Shown: piece by piece, positions 21,901 to 32,837 of the stretch
How the letters are laid out: each line of letters starts with the position of its first letter
How positions within the stretch are numbered: the first letter of the stretch is position 1
Origin: Epithemia pelagica
Lineage: Eukaryota; Bacillariophyta; Bacillariophyceae; Surirellales; Surirellaceae
DNA: 64,000 nucleotides
Reading direction: 5' to 3'
NCBI GenBank assembly: GCA_946965045.2
Contig: OX337239.1
Location: forward strand, 2,046,001-2,110,000
The notes under the pieces: generated by a model
The model's input: only the letters and a program-made list of their open reading frames with translations
What the model was told of the DNA's origin: nothing
The model's database searches: none
Program-made: the position numbers and the translations under genes

Positions 21901-23046
21901 TCACAATGAAGGTGCAGTTGCAATACTCACTGGTGATCCAGGAGCGACAGACTTTTGTCGTTTGCAAGCTCTGGATGGGCTCGTTGGTGGACAACAAGTC
22001 TTTGGCGTAGTATGGTCTTCTGCCTGTCTCTGTAGATGGGACATGTCGAGCAATCCATAGTATCGCGCCAACGCAATAGGATGCCCATGGTCGCTTCCAC
22101 TATGTGAGTGATGATGGTCCAGCAGCATTTCAGGTAATAGTGTGGTCATGAGCTTGGATCTTAGGACTTCCATGTATTCAGCATCATAGTTCCCTGCAAT
22201 CTCAACAAAAGAGCTATGGAAGTGTGATCTCACGGATGCCGGTAGAGCACTCATCGTGAGAAGATCCATCGACACAGCCATAGAAACAAAGGCCACTTCA
22301 GAGGGTCTTGCATCCGTCATCTCCTTCCCAAGGCAAACTGACAGCTCGCAAAGATACCGAGCAAGTTCTTTGAGTACTTGTTGAACGAGTGGGTAACAGT
22401 GTTGTGATTCAAACGGCATCTTGTCTTGAGAAGGAAGGAGGTCGAGAAGATATGGAATAAAAGAAGTGGGGGTAGGTGAGTTCACCTTCCACCCTATTGT
22501 GTGAAGGATGAGCTTTTCCATCTCAACAACGTCTCGCTGAGAGAAGAGTCCTCGAGAGAAATCCACAAAAGGAGCAAGACAGAAATGTCTCCGTCGCTCA
22601 ACTTCTTCTTCACATTCAACCTCAGGACTGATCTTGATCGCGATGTATAGACATGCCATAGATGCCAGCTGAAAGGTACGAGAGTCGAAGCTTCGCTTGC
22701 AAGATATACACCGACAGGCGTACTGAGATTCCATTGGGAACTCGTGCTTCATGAGAAAACGATCGAGCAGGTTCATGGCAACCGATACAATTGATCGATC
22801 CAGACGAAAGCTATCAATCACCCTGTAAGACCACTGGCAAATTTTCCTTCTCCAATCTTCGGTTGTCACCCTCTGATCCAAGGGGATCTGACATGGAGAT
22901 GATCGAATCTGATAGTCCGCCTCCATGGCAAACAGCATAGATAATTGGTCTTTGGCAAGGTCTTGATCCCACCCTTTGTTTCCTTTCCTCACCGACATGG
23001 TACCAGATGTGTTGATCATTTTGTGATGGGCGGAAGTATGTTTCAT
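21901..23046 (-). CDS. Cyclin-domain protein, diatom-specific cyclin type
   Basis: This is a 381-aa cyclin. The cyclin N-box is at about residues 55-150, with the usual diatom core (DWRRKICQWSYRVIDSFRLDRSIVSVAMNLLDRF, given here as positions 66-99), a cysteine-containing insertion CRCISCKR, and a second helical set (FQLASMACLYIAIKI). A cyclin C-like region runs to about residue 300. Such cyclins expanded in diatoms and often respond to nutrients or light. The kinase partner cannot be read from sequence. The start at 23046 is the first ATG. Near the C-terminus the frame crosses a consensus donor (CCA|GTGAGT, GT at 21930-21929), so the last 10 residues may be replaced by a downstream exon. The alternative end in the same frame is also plausible for this family. 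Confidence 0.85.
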   Translation of the reverse strand: MKHTSAHHKMINTSGTMSVRKGNKGWDQDLAKDQLSMLFAMEADYQIRSSPCQIPLDQRVTTEDWRRKICQWSYRVIDSFRLDRSIVSVAMNLLDRFLMKHEFPMESQYACRCISCKRSFDSRTFQLASMACLYIAIKISPEVECEEEVERRRHFCLAPFVDFSRGLFSQRDVVEMEKLILHTIGWKVNSPTPTSFIPYLLDLLPSQDKMPFESQHCYPLVQQVLKELARYLCELSVCLGKEMTDARPSEVAFVSMAVSMDLLTMSALPASVRSHFHSSFVEIAGNYDAEYMEVLRSKLMTTLLPEMLLDHHHSHSGSDHGHPIALARYYGLLDMSHLQRQAEDHTTPKTCCPPTSPSRACKRQKSVAPGSPVSIATAPSL

Positions 23047-25452
23047 TCGTTTCGATCCTTCAGACAGAAAGGTACCACCAAATTATGAACAACCTCGTGC
23101 CATCTCACAAACAAAAAGGGCGGGAGAAAATGGATTCAATTGAGCCTAGCGGATCACGAACAAGTAAAAGCTGGTACAGATTCTACATCCTCGGCGCAGA
23201 TGTCAATGGCACGAGGAAATCGTCTAATTCTTCATGTGAGTAGCTTCCAAACGCACCAAAAGCTTATTGGGCCTGTATTGTAGTGTAGCAGTTTCTATAG
23301 CGACGCGACAGTCGTGGTTCGTGACACAACTTCTACTCGACCAATCGTTCGTCTAAGTATTTTTCGTGGAGCCAATAGGTCCCGTATAAACAACAGCCGT
23401 ACTTACCGTAAATTGCGGAACTTAAGAATTAAGAACCGCCGCTTATAAGCACCATTTGGGCCATTTCGTAGGACATCGTACTACGGCCACCCTAATGTTA
23501 ATGTGCGGAAGATAAGCACCATTTTGCCTAAAAGGAGGACATTTGGTGGTTCTTAAGTTACGCAATTTACGGACTTGAATCGTCCTGGTCCCGAGCCCCG
23601 AGCCAATACGAGCTCGTATTTGTGGCGAAATGTCTCCGAATGGTGAGTTGTTATTAGGCAGCAGCACGCACCACGGAGGAGAAATTTCCCTGGACTTTTT
23701 TACTCTGAGATGATCTTGATAGGAATGAGCACGGACCGAGCGTTGAAAAGCGTTTGGAATCGCCACTCACTTAAGTGATTTCCTTCCGAGCACCTCTGAA
23801 CCGTCGCTCGCAACGTGTTTGTCAATCGGATGGTCCCGATTGACAACTCCCCCTACGAGACCAAATTTTGTTCATTTTGTCGTTTTCTCAACACATTTGA
23901 GGAGCTCTGTGCCGAAAAGTCCCACGGGACGGAAGTGCTTGCCCAAATAAGAACAAGATAACATAGATAACAAACTCCACATCGTATTGGGCCACTCGAC
24001 GGAAGAGATAACCCATGTGTGCACTCTCCGTCCGAAGAAAGATTGTTATTCAGAGGCAGATGGATGGAGGTCATTATCGTCGAGCACAGAGAGGCTTAAG
24101 CTGGTCGTGTGTCATTGCGAGCATCTGGCCGAACGGCATCAAATAATTGCGTTCTCGAACCACCGCTTATCATTGTGAGATTGTAGCTTGGGGCAATTCG
24201 TTGAATTTTTCGACTTGACCCGAATCAATCTACTGTGTTTCTGTTGGGAAAATACCGGAACGGAACCTAGCCTATCCCGGAAACTAAGATATCCAAGCAT
24301 GCAGTCTCGTAAAGCAAGAACGGACCCTGGCCAACAAGAGACGTTCCATGAACACTTGTTCGTTCTACTTCCCTTGTCAATTGGCAGATTGCATTCAAGA
24401 AGCTCGTGATCGACGTGTCATCACCAACCATGCTCTGTCGACAACTGGTTCACCAAAACCCAGTTAGTTTCGTGCACCCCTATGTGATTTTTGCGATCTT
24501 CCGATGAAAGCGTCGTGTCTCTTGACTGTACTCGTCTCTTTGTACTAGTGGGATCGAACAATACTAGTGGGATCGAACAATCGCATCATCGTTTGAGATC
24601 CATGCCAAGGTGCATGAATGCATGTTTCTTTTGTTGGGAGGACAATGGGAATTGTATGTCGACTATTCCAGAAGCTAGTATTTTGTTTATCTGTTACAAT
24701 TTTGAATTATTGCCGCGGCGCTTCCCGACATGTTTCATAGCTCTCAATTCATGGCCACTCTAGCACTGCCGCAATACGCATAGTTACGGGTTGTGGGGTT
24801 GGACAAGGATAAGGATAAGCTCTCCGGCTTTGCTTGGAAAAGTTCCCGTCACAATTGTCTTCGATTATAAAAGACAAAATTACGTTGTGCTCACCCGATT
24901 ATTTCACTGCTTATTTGTTCTCAGGGCTTGGTTGCCACTGTATATCTTTGATATATTAACACTTTATTTCTCTACCCGACGCGTTTGGGCGAGTCCTCTG
25001 ACTCAATGCGTAGTACAAGTACTCCCCTATACCCCTATTCCGTTCGTCCAGCGAAGGGAATGACAAAAAAGGATGCCACCACGAATTCTGACCTCCCCAG
25101 AGACAGCGCTTGTTCTACAGATCATGAACGAACATGTGTCCACTAAAGGCACGAATAGACGTGTTTTGCATACCACTGCTGCTGGCCTCCCAAAGAGAAA
25201 GCTCCTTTCAGTGCTTCTTCCTAATGAGTGAGCATGTGTTCAGCAAAAGCATGTCAATAGAATGTGCTTCTTAGTTTTCTACGTTCAGTTTCATGCTATC
25301 ATGAATGAAACGACATATCTGTAAAGACATGAGTTGAAACAGCTCGTACTTTCGAATCCGTCTCATTTCATCGCTGGGTTGATGTGCACATGTGAGCATC
25401 CAAAGGCGGCCTAATTCCCGTAGCAATGGGAAGCTTGGCGCTCCATTTTCTC
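23047..25452. other. Intergenic, 2.4 kb
   Basis: Apart from the small MITE at 23406-23572 I see no gene. A 19-bp direct repeat (ACTAGTGGGATCGAACAAT, two copies) lies at about 24546-24583. Open frames here are short and unrelated to known families. Confidence 0.45.
23401..23577. mobile_element. Small MITE, 167 bp
   Basis: CCGTAAATTGCGGAACTTAAGAA at 23406-23428 is inverted at 23550-23572 with one mismatch in 23. The flanks ACTTA and ACTTG form a possible imperfect 4-5-bp duplication. The interior also contains a duplicated (A/G)TAAGCACCATTT block. No coding capacity. The superfamily is not determined. Confidence 0.75.
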
Positions 25453-26016
25453 TTACATGAGCTTTAGATGATTGCTGATGCCTTCAAAGACAGCTACTGG
25501 AGCAGGTCCCAGTCCGAGCACAGTTTTCGACCCTGGTGCTATTTGCGTCCTTCCCGCATCTTCGACAAGGTAAACGGGTATTCCTTTCTCGATTGCTTTC
25601 ACTGCAATCTCTTCCATTTCCTCTTGTGTGGGGCACTTGGTGGCAATTTTTGCACAGCCTGTGTGTTCCCATGCCGTCACCGCTTTGGGTATGGAACGTC
25701 GTGCACGTTTATAACATCCCACGGCAGCATGACAGCATTGCGCGGCAATCTTTCCTTTTCCCATGGTCAGACTGGTATTCACGCACAATACCATTTTGTA
25801 GGGAGCGTCGGTATATCCCCATTTGGAAGCCGTGGCACTTGGTGATGGCATGTCTCGCAGATCCTCATCGTCCTCGTCCTCTTCTTCGTCCTTATCGTTT
25901 CCGCTCAACTCACCATATCTTTGGGCCTCTCGCGTTCGGAAGAGAAATAGGTAGGCCAAAGTGGGAAGTAAAGCTCCCGCCACGAAACAAACAAAGGGTT
26001 CATCCCATTGGAACAT
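25453..26016 (-). CDS. PTRH2: Peptidyl-tRNA hydrolase 2 (PTH2/Bit1 type)
   Basis: PTH2 hydrolyses the ester bond of peptidyl-tRNA released from stalled ribosomes. The 187-aa protein has an N-terminal membrane segment (about residues 8-24), as in eukaryotic PTH2 anchored at the mitochondrial outer membrane. An acidic linker (about 40-55) follows, then the catalytic domain at about 70-187. Family motifs are intact: KMVLCVN, MGKGKIAAQCCHAAVG (K, Q, H), and the C-terminal EDAGRTQIAPGSKTVLGLGP containing the D/T/Q active-site set. It ends HLKLM, close to the human HLKLY. Divergent from the MFS gene across 310 bp. Confidence 0.93.
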   Translation of the reverse strand: MFQWDEPFVCFVAGALLPTLAYLFLFRTREAQRYGELSGNDKDEEEDEDDEDLRDMPSPSATASKWGYTDAPYKMVLCVNTSLTMGKGKIAAQCCHAAVGCYKRARRSIPKAVTAWEHTGCAKIATKCPTQEEMEEIAVKAIEKGIPVYLVEDAGRTQIAPGSKTVLGLGPAPVAVFEGISNHLKLM

Positions 26017-26326
26017 CCTGATGGTTTTGTGATGGCGAGTCTCCTATCTAACAAAAGATCTCGGGGCTCCGCCCCCAGTTCCTCATACTGTAATCTGTAG
26101 CACCGCCCCCCCCCGGTCAAGAAGGGAGCACCCCAAATGGATGAAGCAAGTTAGGTAGGAGTAGTTCAGGTAGACGAGTCTTTCTTCCCAGTAGTATCCG
26201 GGAATCAAATGCCACCATCCATGACGATGACGCGCATTCTCAAATTGGAAAGAGGAGTGAGGAGGAGACAGGGTGGTCTTTTTGTAGTCTAAATCACATC
26301 CTTTCATTCGTTCGCCTGTCAGACCC

Positions 26327-28104
26327 ATGGCGGCCGATCCCACGGTTTATGCGCCTGTGAGCTTGGGAGAGGAGGAAGAGACGTTCGAAATACCATCGTC
26401 GACCATAGTCGACTCTCCCTCCCCATCAAGTCCTCCTTCTGACGACACTCAAAGAGCTGCCACTCCACCATTGAACAAGAACGTGACGATACAATGTTTT
26501 GCATGTGGCGCTCATACCGAGTTGAAATTGAATCACAATGTCTGTGTAAACCTCTGTAGCGCAGCAATTTACGGACTGGCTAGCTCGCTATGGAAAAACG
26601 CAATTCTCTCGGCATATCTCAAGAATCTCTTCAATGGTAGAAATGCCCCCATGGGACGAATCGAAGCTTTATTTGGGGTTTCCAATCTTGTCTCTGCAGT
26701 ACCCGTGGGTTATCTTGCAGATACGCAAGGAAGAGCAAAAACCATTCGATTTGGCATCTGTGTTGTTTTCGTTGCAGCGATTGCCCATACTGGGGCAATG
26801 TGGTGGATAGATTCAGTCGGGGGCCAGAAATGTCTGCGGCTGAATCAAACTCGTCGATATTTCTGCTGTGTATCGTAATGGCAATTTGGGGCGTCGCTCA
26901 GAGCTTTGTCGATGGACCAACCGAAGCCCTCTTTTCTGATTCTGTTCCCTCCGGTGGCTCAAACCTCTTTCAGTATGCATGGGCAGTCTATGTTCTTGCG
27001 ACTATTGCCGGTCCGGCGGTTTCCATTATCCTCTTTCGTAAAATGGGCGACGAATGGGATATGCGCCCCATCCAAATTATTTTGTTCCTGGGAATATCCA
27101 TGGAATGTTTGAATGCCTGTATCATTACTTTGTATGATGACAGAAAGGCGCTCAGCGACGAAGAAAGAGGATCAATCTTGGGGAGTGAGCGTGATTCACA
27201 ATCGGTTCATGATTGTCAAGGCTCGTCGGAGTCTGGACAGTCTCATGAGAGTGCGCTGGGGTTTTTGGCACTGTCCGAAAGTCTGCATTCAGATTCCTAG
27301 GTACTTGAAGATGGAAACTATGAAATGGGAATCCAGAGAACGAAGGAAAATGAAAACAAAGGCAGCTCAGCACTTGAAACCTTTAAGGACGAGACCACTG
27401 TCGAACCCGAGCACGATCAGACTCAAATGCTGGTAGTTGCAAATGAAACCAGACAGGAGACGGAAGCAAGCATAGGGACAAGCCATGGTCCACAACTGTC
27501 CCCGGCAAAAGATTCACGCCTCAGATGGGTGCCATATGTAATGTTTGCGTCGTCCTTTATATCATCTGCTGGATCGGGTATGACCGTGAAATACATTCCT
27601 CTGTACTTCAAGGACGACTGTGGGATGGCTCCATCGCAAGTGCAAATGATGTACGTGTTCACACCGATTTCCATGACAGTAGTCTCGGCTGCGGGGTATT
27701 TTATATCTCGAGCAATTGGACGGGTTCCTACAATGTTGATCTACAGCTTAGTGTCGGTGTCTCTGTTTTATGTTATTGCCACCTTCTATCATCCGTTGGA
27801 GGACCAGCACTTCCTATTAGCCCTCTTGTTTGTTCTTCAATCGGGAATAGGGGACGCCGTCTACCCCTTGGCAGAATCGCTCCTGATGGATGCTGTTCCG
27901 AGAAACCAGAGAGCAAGATGGAGGGCATTGCAGTCCATGGCCGAGTATGGCTGGAGTGGCTCGGCTGGTTTAGGTGGTATCATTTCAGATCGTGGTGGAT
28001 ATCAACAGGCCTTTTTTGTGTCATGCTACATTGAACTTTTTGCGATCTTCCTGTTTTCATTCCTTTTGTTTCTTGTTCCCTCGACAAGGGGCCGCACGCC
28101 TTGA
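26327..28104 (+). CDS. MFS transporter, frameshifted paralog of the 28.8-30.5 kb gene
   Basis: This is a 12-helix major facilitator protein, similar along its length to the intact minus-strand neighbour. Three segments are needed. The first (26327 to about 26820) carries a short acidic N-terminus, LNHNVCVNLCSAAIYGLASSLW, and the motif-A loop GYLADTQGRAKT. The frame then shifts at a GGGGG run (26819-26823): the next segment, aligned with the paralog's MSDKDRETSL..VVMALWG, is in the frame one base away, as if one G were missing. No intron explains this; the only GT...AG there is 12 nt. A second break, an in-frame TAG at 27298, is removed by a plausible 126-bp intron (27185-27310, GTGAGC donor, TTGAAG acceptor) in the central loop. 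The gene is either a recent pseudogene or carries a homopolymer sequencing error. Substrate unknown. Confidence 0.7.
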
Positions 28105-28816
28105 TATGACACCAGGATCCGTGAGGAAAAAACAAGGTGGTGAACTGGTGCTCAGTTCACATCTTCTCGGGTTCTTCTCGTGGCACCAGGATGTCGAGAG
28201 CGATTGGATACCTGTCATGGGAGGATATAGTGGCCACACGCATCCAATGTCAACTCTTGGCATTGGCCTATAATGTTGCGTTCTCCATGGTTAGTAGTAT
28301 CAAATCATCGCGTTGACTCAAAACTTTCGCACTACAGGTTTGTGATGTAAAGTACGTTGGGACAGTGACTCGAACCATGTTGGATCAAATGCAATTGCGA
28401 GCGCCGGAATCCGGCGCAGACAGGGAGGAGATCAACGAAACGACAATGATCCACCCGTAGATCGACAAGCAGGGACAAGCGTTTGTCGGTCAACCAAAGA
28501 GCTTCTATTCCAGCGCCCTTACGTTATCAACATGCAGAATGCAGACGTAACAGGGCGCTTCCACTGTTTTGTTGGTCATCCGATCTAAGATGAGCCTGAT
28601 GACAGCTTTTGTTGAATGAATGCCAACATTCTAAATTAAAGACACGTCGATCATTACTTATTCTCTCTCAAGTAGCTTTAGAGCAACATCGACAATGATG
28701 AAAATGTGTGCAAAAAGGTAAAACGTAAAACGGCGACCGTCCTATCCAAACAATAGGCACTGGTTTGTAAACGAAAGAACTGCAGACATGAATGTCGTTC
28801 AACGCTTCACTTATCC
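28105..28816. other. Intergenic between convergent MFS paralogs
   Basis: About 710 bp between the 3' ends of the two MFS genes. No gene or repeat stands out. Confidence 0.5.
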
Positions 28817-30511
28817 CTACTGACTTTCCTCGTTCGCAGTGGTTCCTTCCCCCGCCGGATTATTCGCCCCAGAGTCTGTGTTTTCATTGTTGCCGTTACA
28901 ACATGCACAAGTCTCGTTGGTATCGTTGTTGTTACTGCTCGTCGCTAAATCCGGCGACGAGGCAGTGCGTGACAAGGAGACTTCACTCCGAGGAACAAGG
29001 GGGAATAGGCAAGCTGTCAAGATGATACCCACAGTCTGAACAAGGGCCGTGATAAAAAAGGTATGAGTATAGTCCCACCGATCCGAAATATACCCACCAA
29101 CCGCAGCGCTACCACACCAGCCAAATTGGGCAATGGATTCCAACGACTTCCATCGCGCGCGTTGCTCCTTGGGTACAAAGTCCATCAAAATCGACTCCAG
29201 CAAGGGATAGGGCGAATTCATAAGGCCGGTTCGAAGGACATAGACCGGGACCAAGACAAAGGGATGAGGATCCAAAAATTGCTTAAAAAAGACCATAGCG
29301 TACAAACAAGACACTCCAAGCACCTGTAGCAAGACAGTGGTTTCCACGCGTCCAAGTGATTTGGACAACCGCGTTCCTAGACCCGAAAGAATAGCCATGA
29401 AAACTGGGACCAAAACGTAGATGACTTGGACTTGACTTGGGGACATACCCACCTCTTCCTTGAAGAAAAGAGGAAAGAATTTGACTGTCATTCCGGATCC
29501 AATGGAGAACACGAGAGAAGATACAAAAAGAATGTACGGGATCATCCACCGACGCTGGACATTTGCATCGGTTGTCGGCGTCTCATCACCCGAATTCAGT
29601 AGTGGTTCAGTAAGTCCATTCTCTGTGTTTTCCAGCGTCGTAGAAGAAGATGTTGCAGCGTCAGCAGCAGAGGACCCTCCCTCTCCTTCTGTTTCTTCTC
29701 CTGCCCCACCTCCTTCTTCAAGAGCCTTCTTGTCATCAAAGAACATCATGATGATCGCATTGCAAACTTCCATTCCCAATCCAACATAGACAATGGTTCG
29801 AAGCTGAAACAAATTCCATTCATCGCCAATCTTCTGAAACAAAATGATAGAAACAATGGGTCCCAGACAGCTCGATACCAGGTAGGTCACAAACAAGTAA
29901 TGATAGTATTGAGACCGTTCGCCGACCGGAGTGGAATCTGCGTACAGAGCTTGAGCTGGTCCACTAACAATGCCTCCACCAATGCCCCACAAAGCCATGA
30001 CGACTCCCAGAACAATCAAAGATGTTTCGCGATCCTTGTCTGACATTTTTGTTTCGTCTGTACCAATCCAGGCCATCGTCCACCCATGCAGCACCGCAGT
30101 GACCATGAACAAGATACCACCGGCTCGAATCATTTTGTCGCGACCATATCGATCCGCAATGTATCCAACAGGTAATGCTGAGAACAACACAGCCAAACCG
30201 TTAATGGCTTCAATGTCGCCTACAATGCTGTTTTCTTCCCGACCCAATCGTTTCAAGTAAGCTGCAAAGACTGTACCGCTCCACAGCGAATCCGACATTC
30301 CATACAAAACGCACAAAACAAGGTTTAAGAAAACATTGTGGTTCAATTTCAAGCATCGTCGACCACAAAGCTTCACCACAACGTCCTTGTCGTCGTCATT
30401 TTCACCATTGGGAGCGCTGGTGGCGACTTGAGTTTCTGTCTGCTGAGACAACAGTGGCTCTTCCAAGTCTCGCGATGGATTCGCAGCGTTATCTTCTGAA
30501 TCGGGAGGCAT
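28817..30511 (-). CDS. Major facilitator superfamily transporter
   Basis: This is an intact 564-aa MFS protein with about 12 membrane helices. A cytoplasmic N-terminus contains EEPLLSQ (dileucine-type sorting signal). The motif-A loop is GYIADRYGRDKMIRAGG (about residues 122-138). A long acidic central loop (about 265-320) lies between helices 6 and 7, and the second half begins MIPYILFVSSLVFSIGSGMTVKF. A second-half loop ARWKSLESIAQFGWCGSAAVGG resembles the equivalent loop of the neighbouring paralog. The C-terminus is cysteine- and asparagine-rich. The two genes are arranged tail to tail, suggesting an inverted duplication. The substrate cannot be inferred from the sequence. Confidence 0.88.
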   Translation of the reverse strand: MPPDSEDNAANPSRDLEEPLLSQQTETQVATSAPNGENDDDKDVVVKLCGRRCLKLNHNVFLNLVLCVLYGMSDSLWSGTVFAAYLKRLGREENSIVGDIEAINGLAVLFSALPVGYIADRYGRDKMIRAGGILFMVTAVLHGWTMAWIGTDETKMSDKDRETSLIVLGVVMALWGIGGGIVSGPAQALYADSTPVGERSQYYHYLFVTYLVSSCLGPIVSIILFQKIGDEWNLFQLRTIVYVGLGMEVCNAIIMMFFDDKKALEEGGGAGEETEGEGGSSAADAATSSSTTLENTENGLTEPLLNSGDETPTTDANVQRRWMIPYILFVSSLVFSIGSGMTVKFFPLFFKEEVGMSPSQVQVIYVLVPVFMAILSGLGTRLSKSLGRVETTVLLQVLGVSCLYAMVFFKQFLDPHPFVLVPVYVLRTGLMNSPYPLLESILMDFVPKEQRARWKSLESIAQFGWCGSAAVGGYISDRWDYTHTFFITALVQTVGIILTACLFPLVPRSEVSLSRTASSPDLATSSNNNDTNETCACCNGNNENTDSGANNPAGEGTTANEESQ

Positions 30512-30948
30512 GGTCGTCTGGCAACTTGTATTTCTTGTCTCTGCAAGACAATCTTTCTCAGCAACGACGCCAAGCTTGTGGGAGTCAAGCCAATATTATA
30601 GATTACGCGCCTCTAGAGTGGTGGTTGTTCAAATGGCCAGACGTATATCGGTCCATTGTGTTCCAAGGAGACCATTCGTTACAACTTCCGTTTGGCCTTC
30701 AGTTTTCATGGTGACGATGAGAAGTATCTGGAAACTGGAATCTTAGGCGTTTCATTTATTCGTCTATCAAAACACTCGTTATTGTCCCCATGAATCCGAA
30801 CCTCTGAGTCTTCTCCATATTTCTACTCCCGGCTATATGCTTGAAATTGTCTAAGTTTCGTCCGACGTCTGACTGTCGTCCTCTCCCACGACTGCATTAC
30901 AACACCGATAGCCAAGGTAGCTATTTCTCAACAATGTCGAAGTCGTAG
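30512..30948. other. Intergenic, divergent promoter region
   Basis: About 440 bp between the divergent MFS and glycosyltransferase-like genes. No other gene is supported. Confidence 0.5.
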
Positions 30949-32471
30949 ATGGGTACCCCGTTCCGTTCCGGGCTAAACATACACAGGACAGCATTTGTAA
31001 AAGATACCATGAACATCAAGGCCACAAGAATCGACCAGAAGAAGGCCTCTAAAGATTTGCTGCGCAGAACTCACGCTTTGATCAGATCAAGAGCATGTTT
31101 GACTGTGATGAGTTTCTATGCTGCCCTGTTCATCGGACTCTGCTTGTACGGATTCAAAAACGACCGCTCTACTTTGGATCTTGCCGCTGTCATGACATCA
31201 TCTCCAACGATCCCTGAAAATGTTACAAGGCGAACCGATGCTGGTGTGGACTTGTCAGACCCAATGCTCTATGGCACAATCGATCTACTGGGAAACTCCA
31301 CGACCGCAACGGTGATGGGCATGGCGGCGGGCTACGGCTTGGATGTCTACAAGATGTTTGTTGGGTCGTTACGCCGTGCTGGTTTTCAGGGTCATATTAT
31401 TCTCGGTGTAGCCCCCAACGTCCAACCCAACATTTTAGAGTACTTTGATTCTCGAAACGTGACGCCCCAAATTCTAACTCATGTGCCTTGTACCTACCCC
31501 AAAATCGAAGGCGAGCATAAGGATTCCGAACACTGTCCCCATCCTTATTCAGACATTAAATCACGATGGGGCCGTGTCCCACTTCAACGAGACTGGTTGC
31601 TGGATTGCAAGAAGTGCACGGGTCCGGTTCTGAGCATTGATGTCCGCGATACGTTTTTCCAGAAGGATCCCTTTGGACCAGGATCTCCTCCCATTACTGG
31701 GCTTCAAGTGTTCCAAGAACACCCTAACCAGACGTAAGTTACTTGCTGTTCCTCGGTTGTGGGCACAATGTGAACTTCCGATTCACATGTTCTCATATCG
31801 TTTGTTGCCACGTGACGTTGCTTGAATTGGATTGACACGAATTGGTGTTCTCTATCATGCGCAGAACAAGCCATTGGTTAGTAGATGTTCCAGTCAAGCA
31901 GTGCAAGGGAATGAAGTTGAGAGAGCCTATGCTTTGTTCTGGATCCGTCATTGGTACAAGAGCGGCAATGATCAAATACTTTGAGGTAATGTACGCCGAA
32001 ATGAAGGTCTGGATGAATCGTACGAAGTGCCGCACTGGCTTGGTGGGAGATGATCAAAGCGTTCACAACTACCTCTTTTACACGGGACAGCTCCCCTTTG
32101 CAACTGCCATTCCAAACCGTGTTGGTATTGTGAATACGCCCGGAGTAGAAGGCAGCATACTGTATGAAAACTGGCGCAAGACAAGCATTAGCCAGGGTTT
32201 GAGCCAGGACGCTGCCATCCGACGACCATTTCCAGGCGCTACTTCACGTTCCTGGATTGGAACGTCTTACAACTTGACTGATGAAGATGGCTTTCTCACT
32301 CAATACGATGGTACTCGTTCTCGCGTTGTACATCAAGCAGATAGATTTGGATGTAAGTTTGACCAAAATCATACATGCTGGCATGAGAGTCGACCAGTTT
32401 CATGACTAACGCTTGCTTCAGACTACTTCTGGTATATGTGGCTGACGAAACAGCAATGGGCTTCCGATTAA
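30949..32471 (+). CDS. Golgi-type glycosyltransferase-like protein, three exons
   Basis: Exons are 30949-31733, 31865-32352 and 32422-32471. The introns are 131 and 69 bp, both with GTAAGT donors and CAG acceptors. The spliced product is 440 aa, and the last exon adds only 16 residues, rich in aromatic residues (YYFWYMWLTKQQW), before TAA. A membrane anchor lies at about residues 50-69, giving a type II topology. The luminal domain has GLDVYKMFVGSLRRAGF, then VLSIDVRDTFFQKDPF (an acidic DxRD motif where nucleotide-sugar glycosyltransferases carry DxD), LCSGSVIGTRAAM, and TGLVGDDQSVHNYL. That pattern resembles nucleotide-diphospho-sugar transferases with a D-x-R-D metal site. Function inferred, acceptor unknown. 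Translation might start at the internal Met at residue 21. Confidence 0.75.
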
Positions 32472-32837
32472 ACATAATCGTCGAGATATGATAAGGTTTA
32501 AGTTGATGGCACTGAAGCTGGGCATATTCTAACACTATTTCTACAGTAAAATAAAAAATGTTCTGAGTCACCAACAAGGAACAGCTTGTGATGCAAGTGA
32601 GTATCAGTTGACGACAACTCAATAATTCCAATTCGACGTTCAGTTCTGTCATTGATTCGGATCCAGGAAACATGCGATCATGGTCTTTCCCATGGAAATT
32701 AATCACCAAGGCACACCATGCCCATTCTGAACTTGGCCTGCTTTGGCCAGTTAACTGTGTCCGACCCCACGACAACAAAATGGCGCGACATTTCTCGCCT
32801 GTACGCTTCTCCATTTGGCAGCTTGTCATTTACAACT
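32472..32837. other. Intergenic, convergent 3' ends
   Basis: About 365 bp between the glycosyltransferase-like gene and the tRNA-modification gene. No gene is supported; it presumably carries 3' untranslated regions. Confidence 0.5.

Noticed and set aside
26812-26826. A GT...AG intron repairing the MFS frameshift
   Set aside because: It would be only 12 nt; other donors would delete the conserved motif-A loop.
28370-28400. tRNA gene suggested by a GGTTCGAGTC box on the minus strand
   Set aside because: The flanking bases do not form a T-stem and there is no acceptor or anticodon arm upstream.
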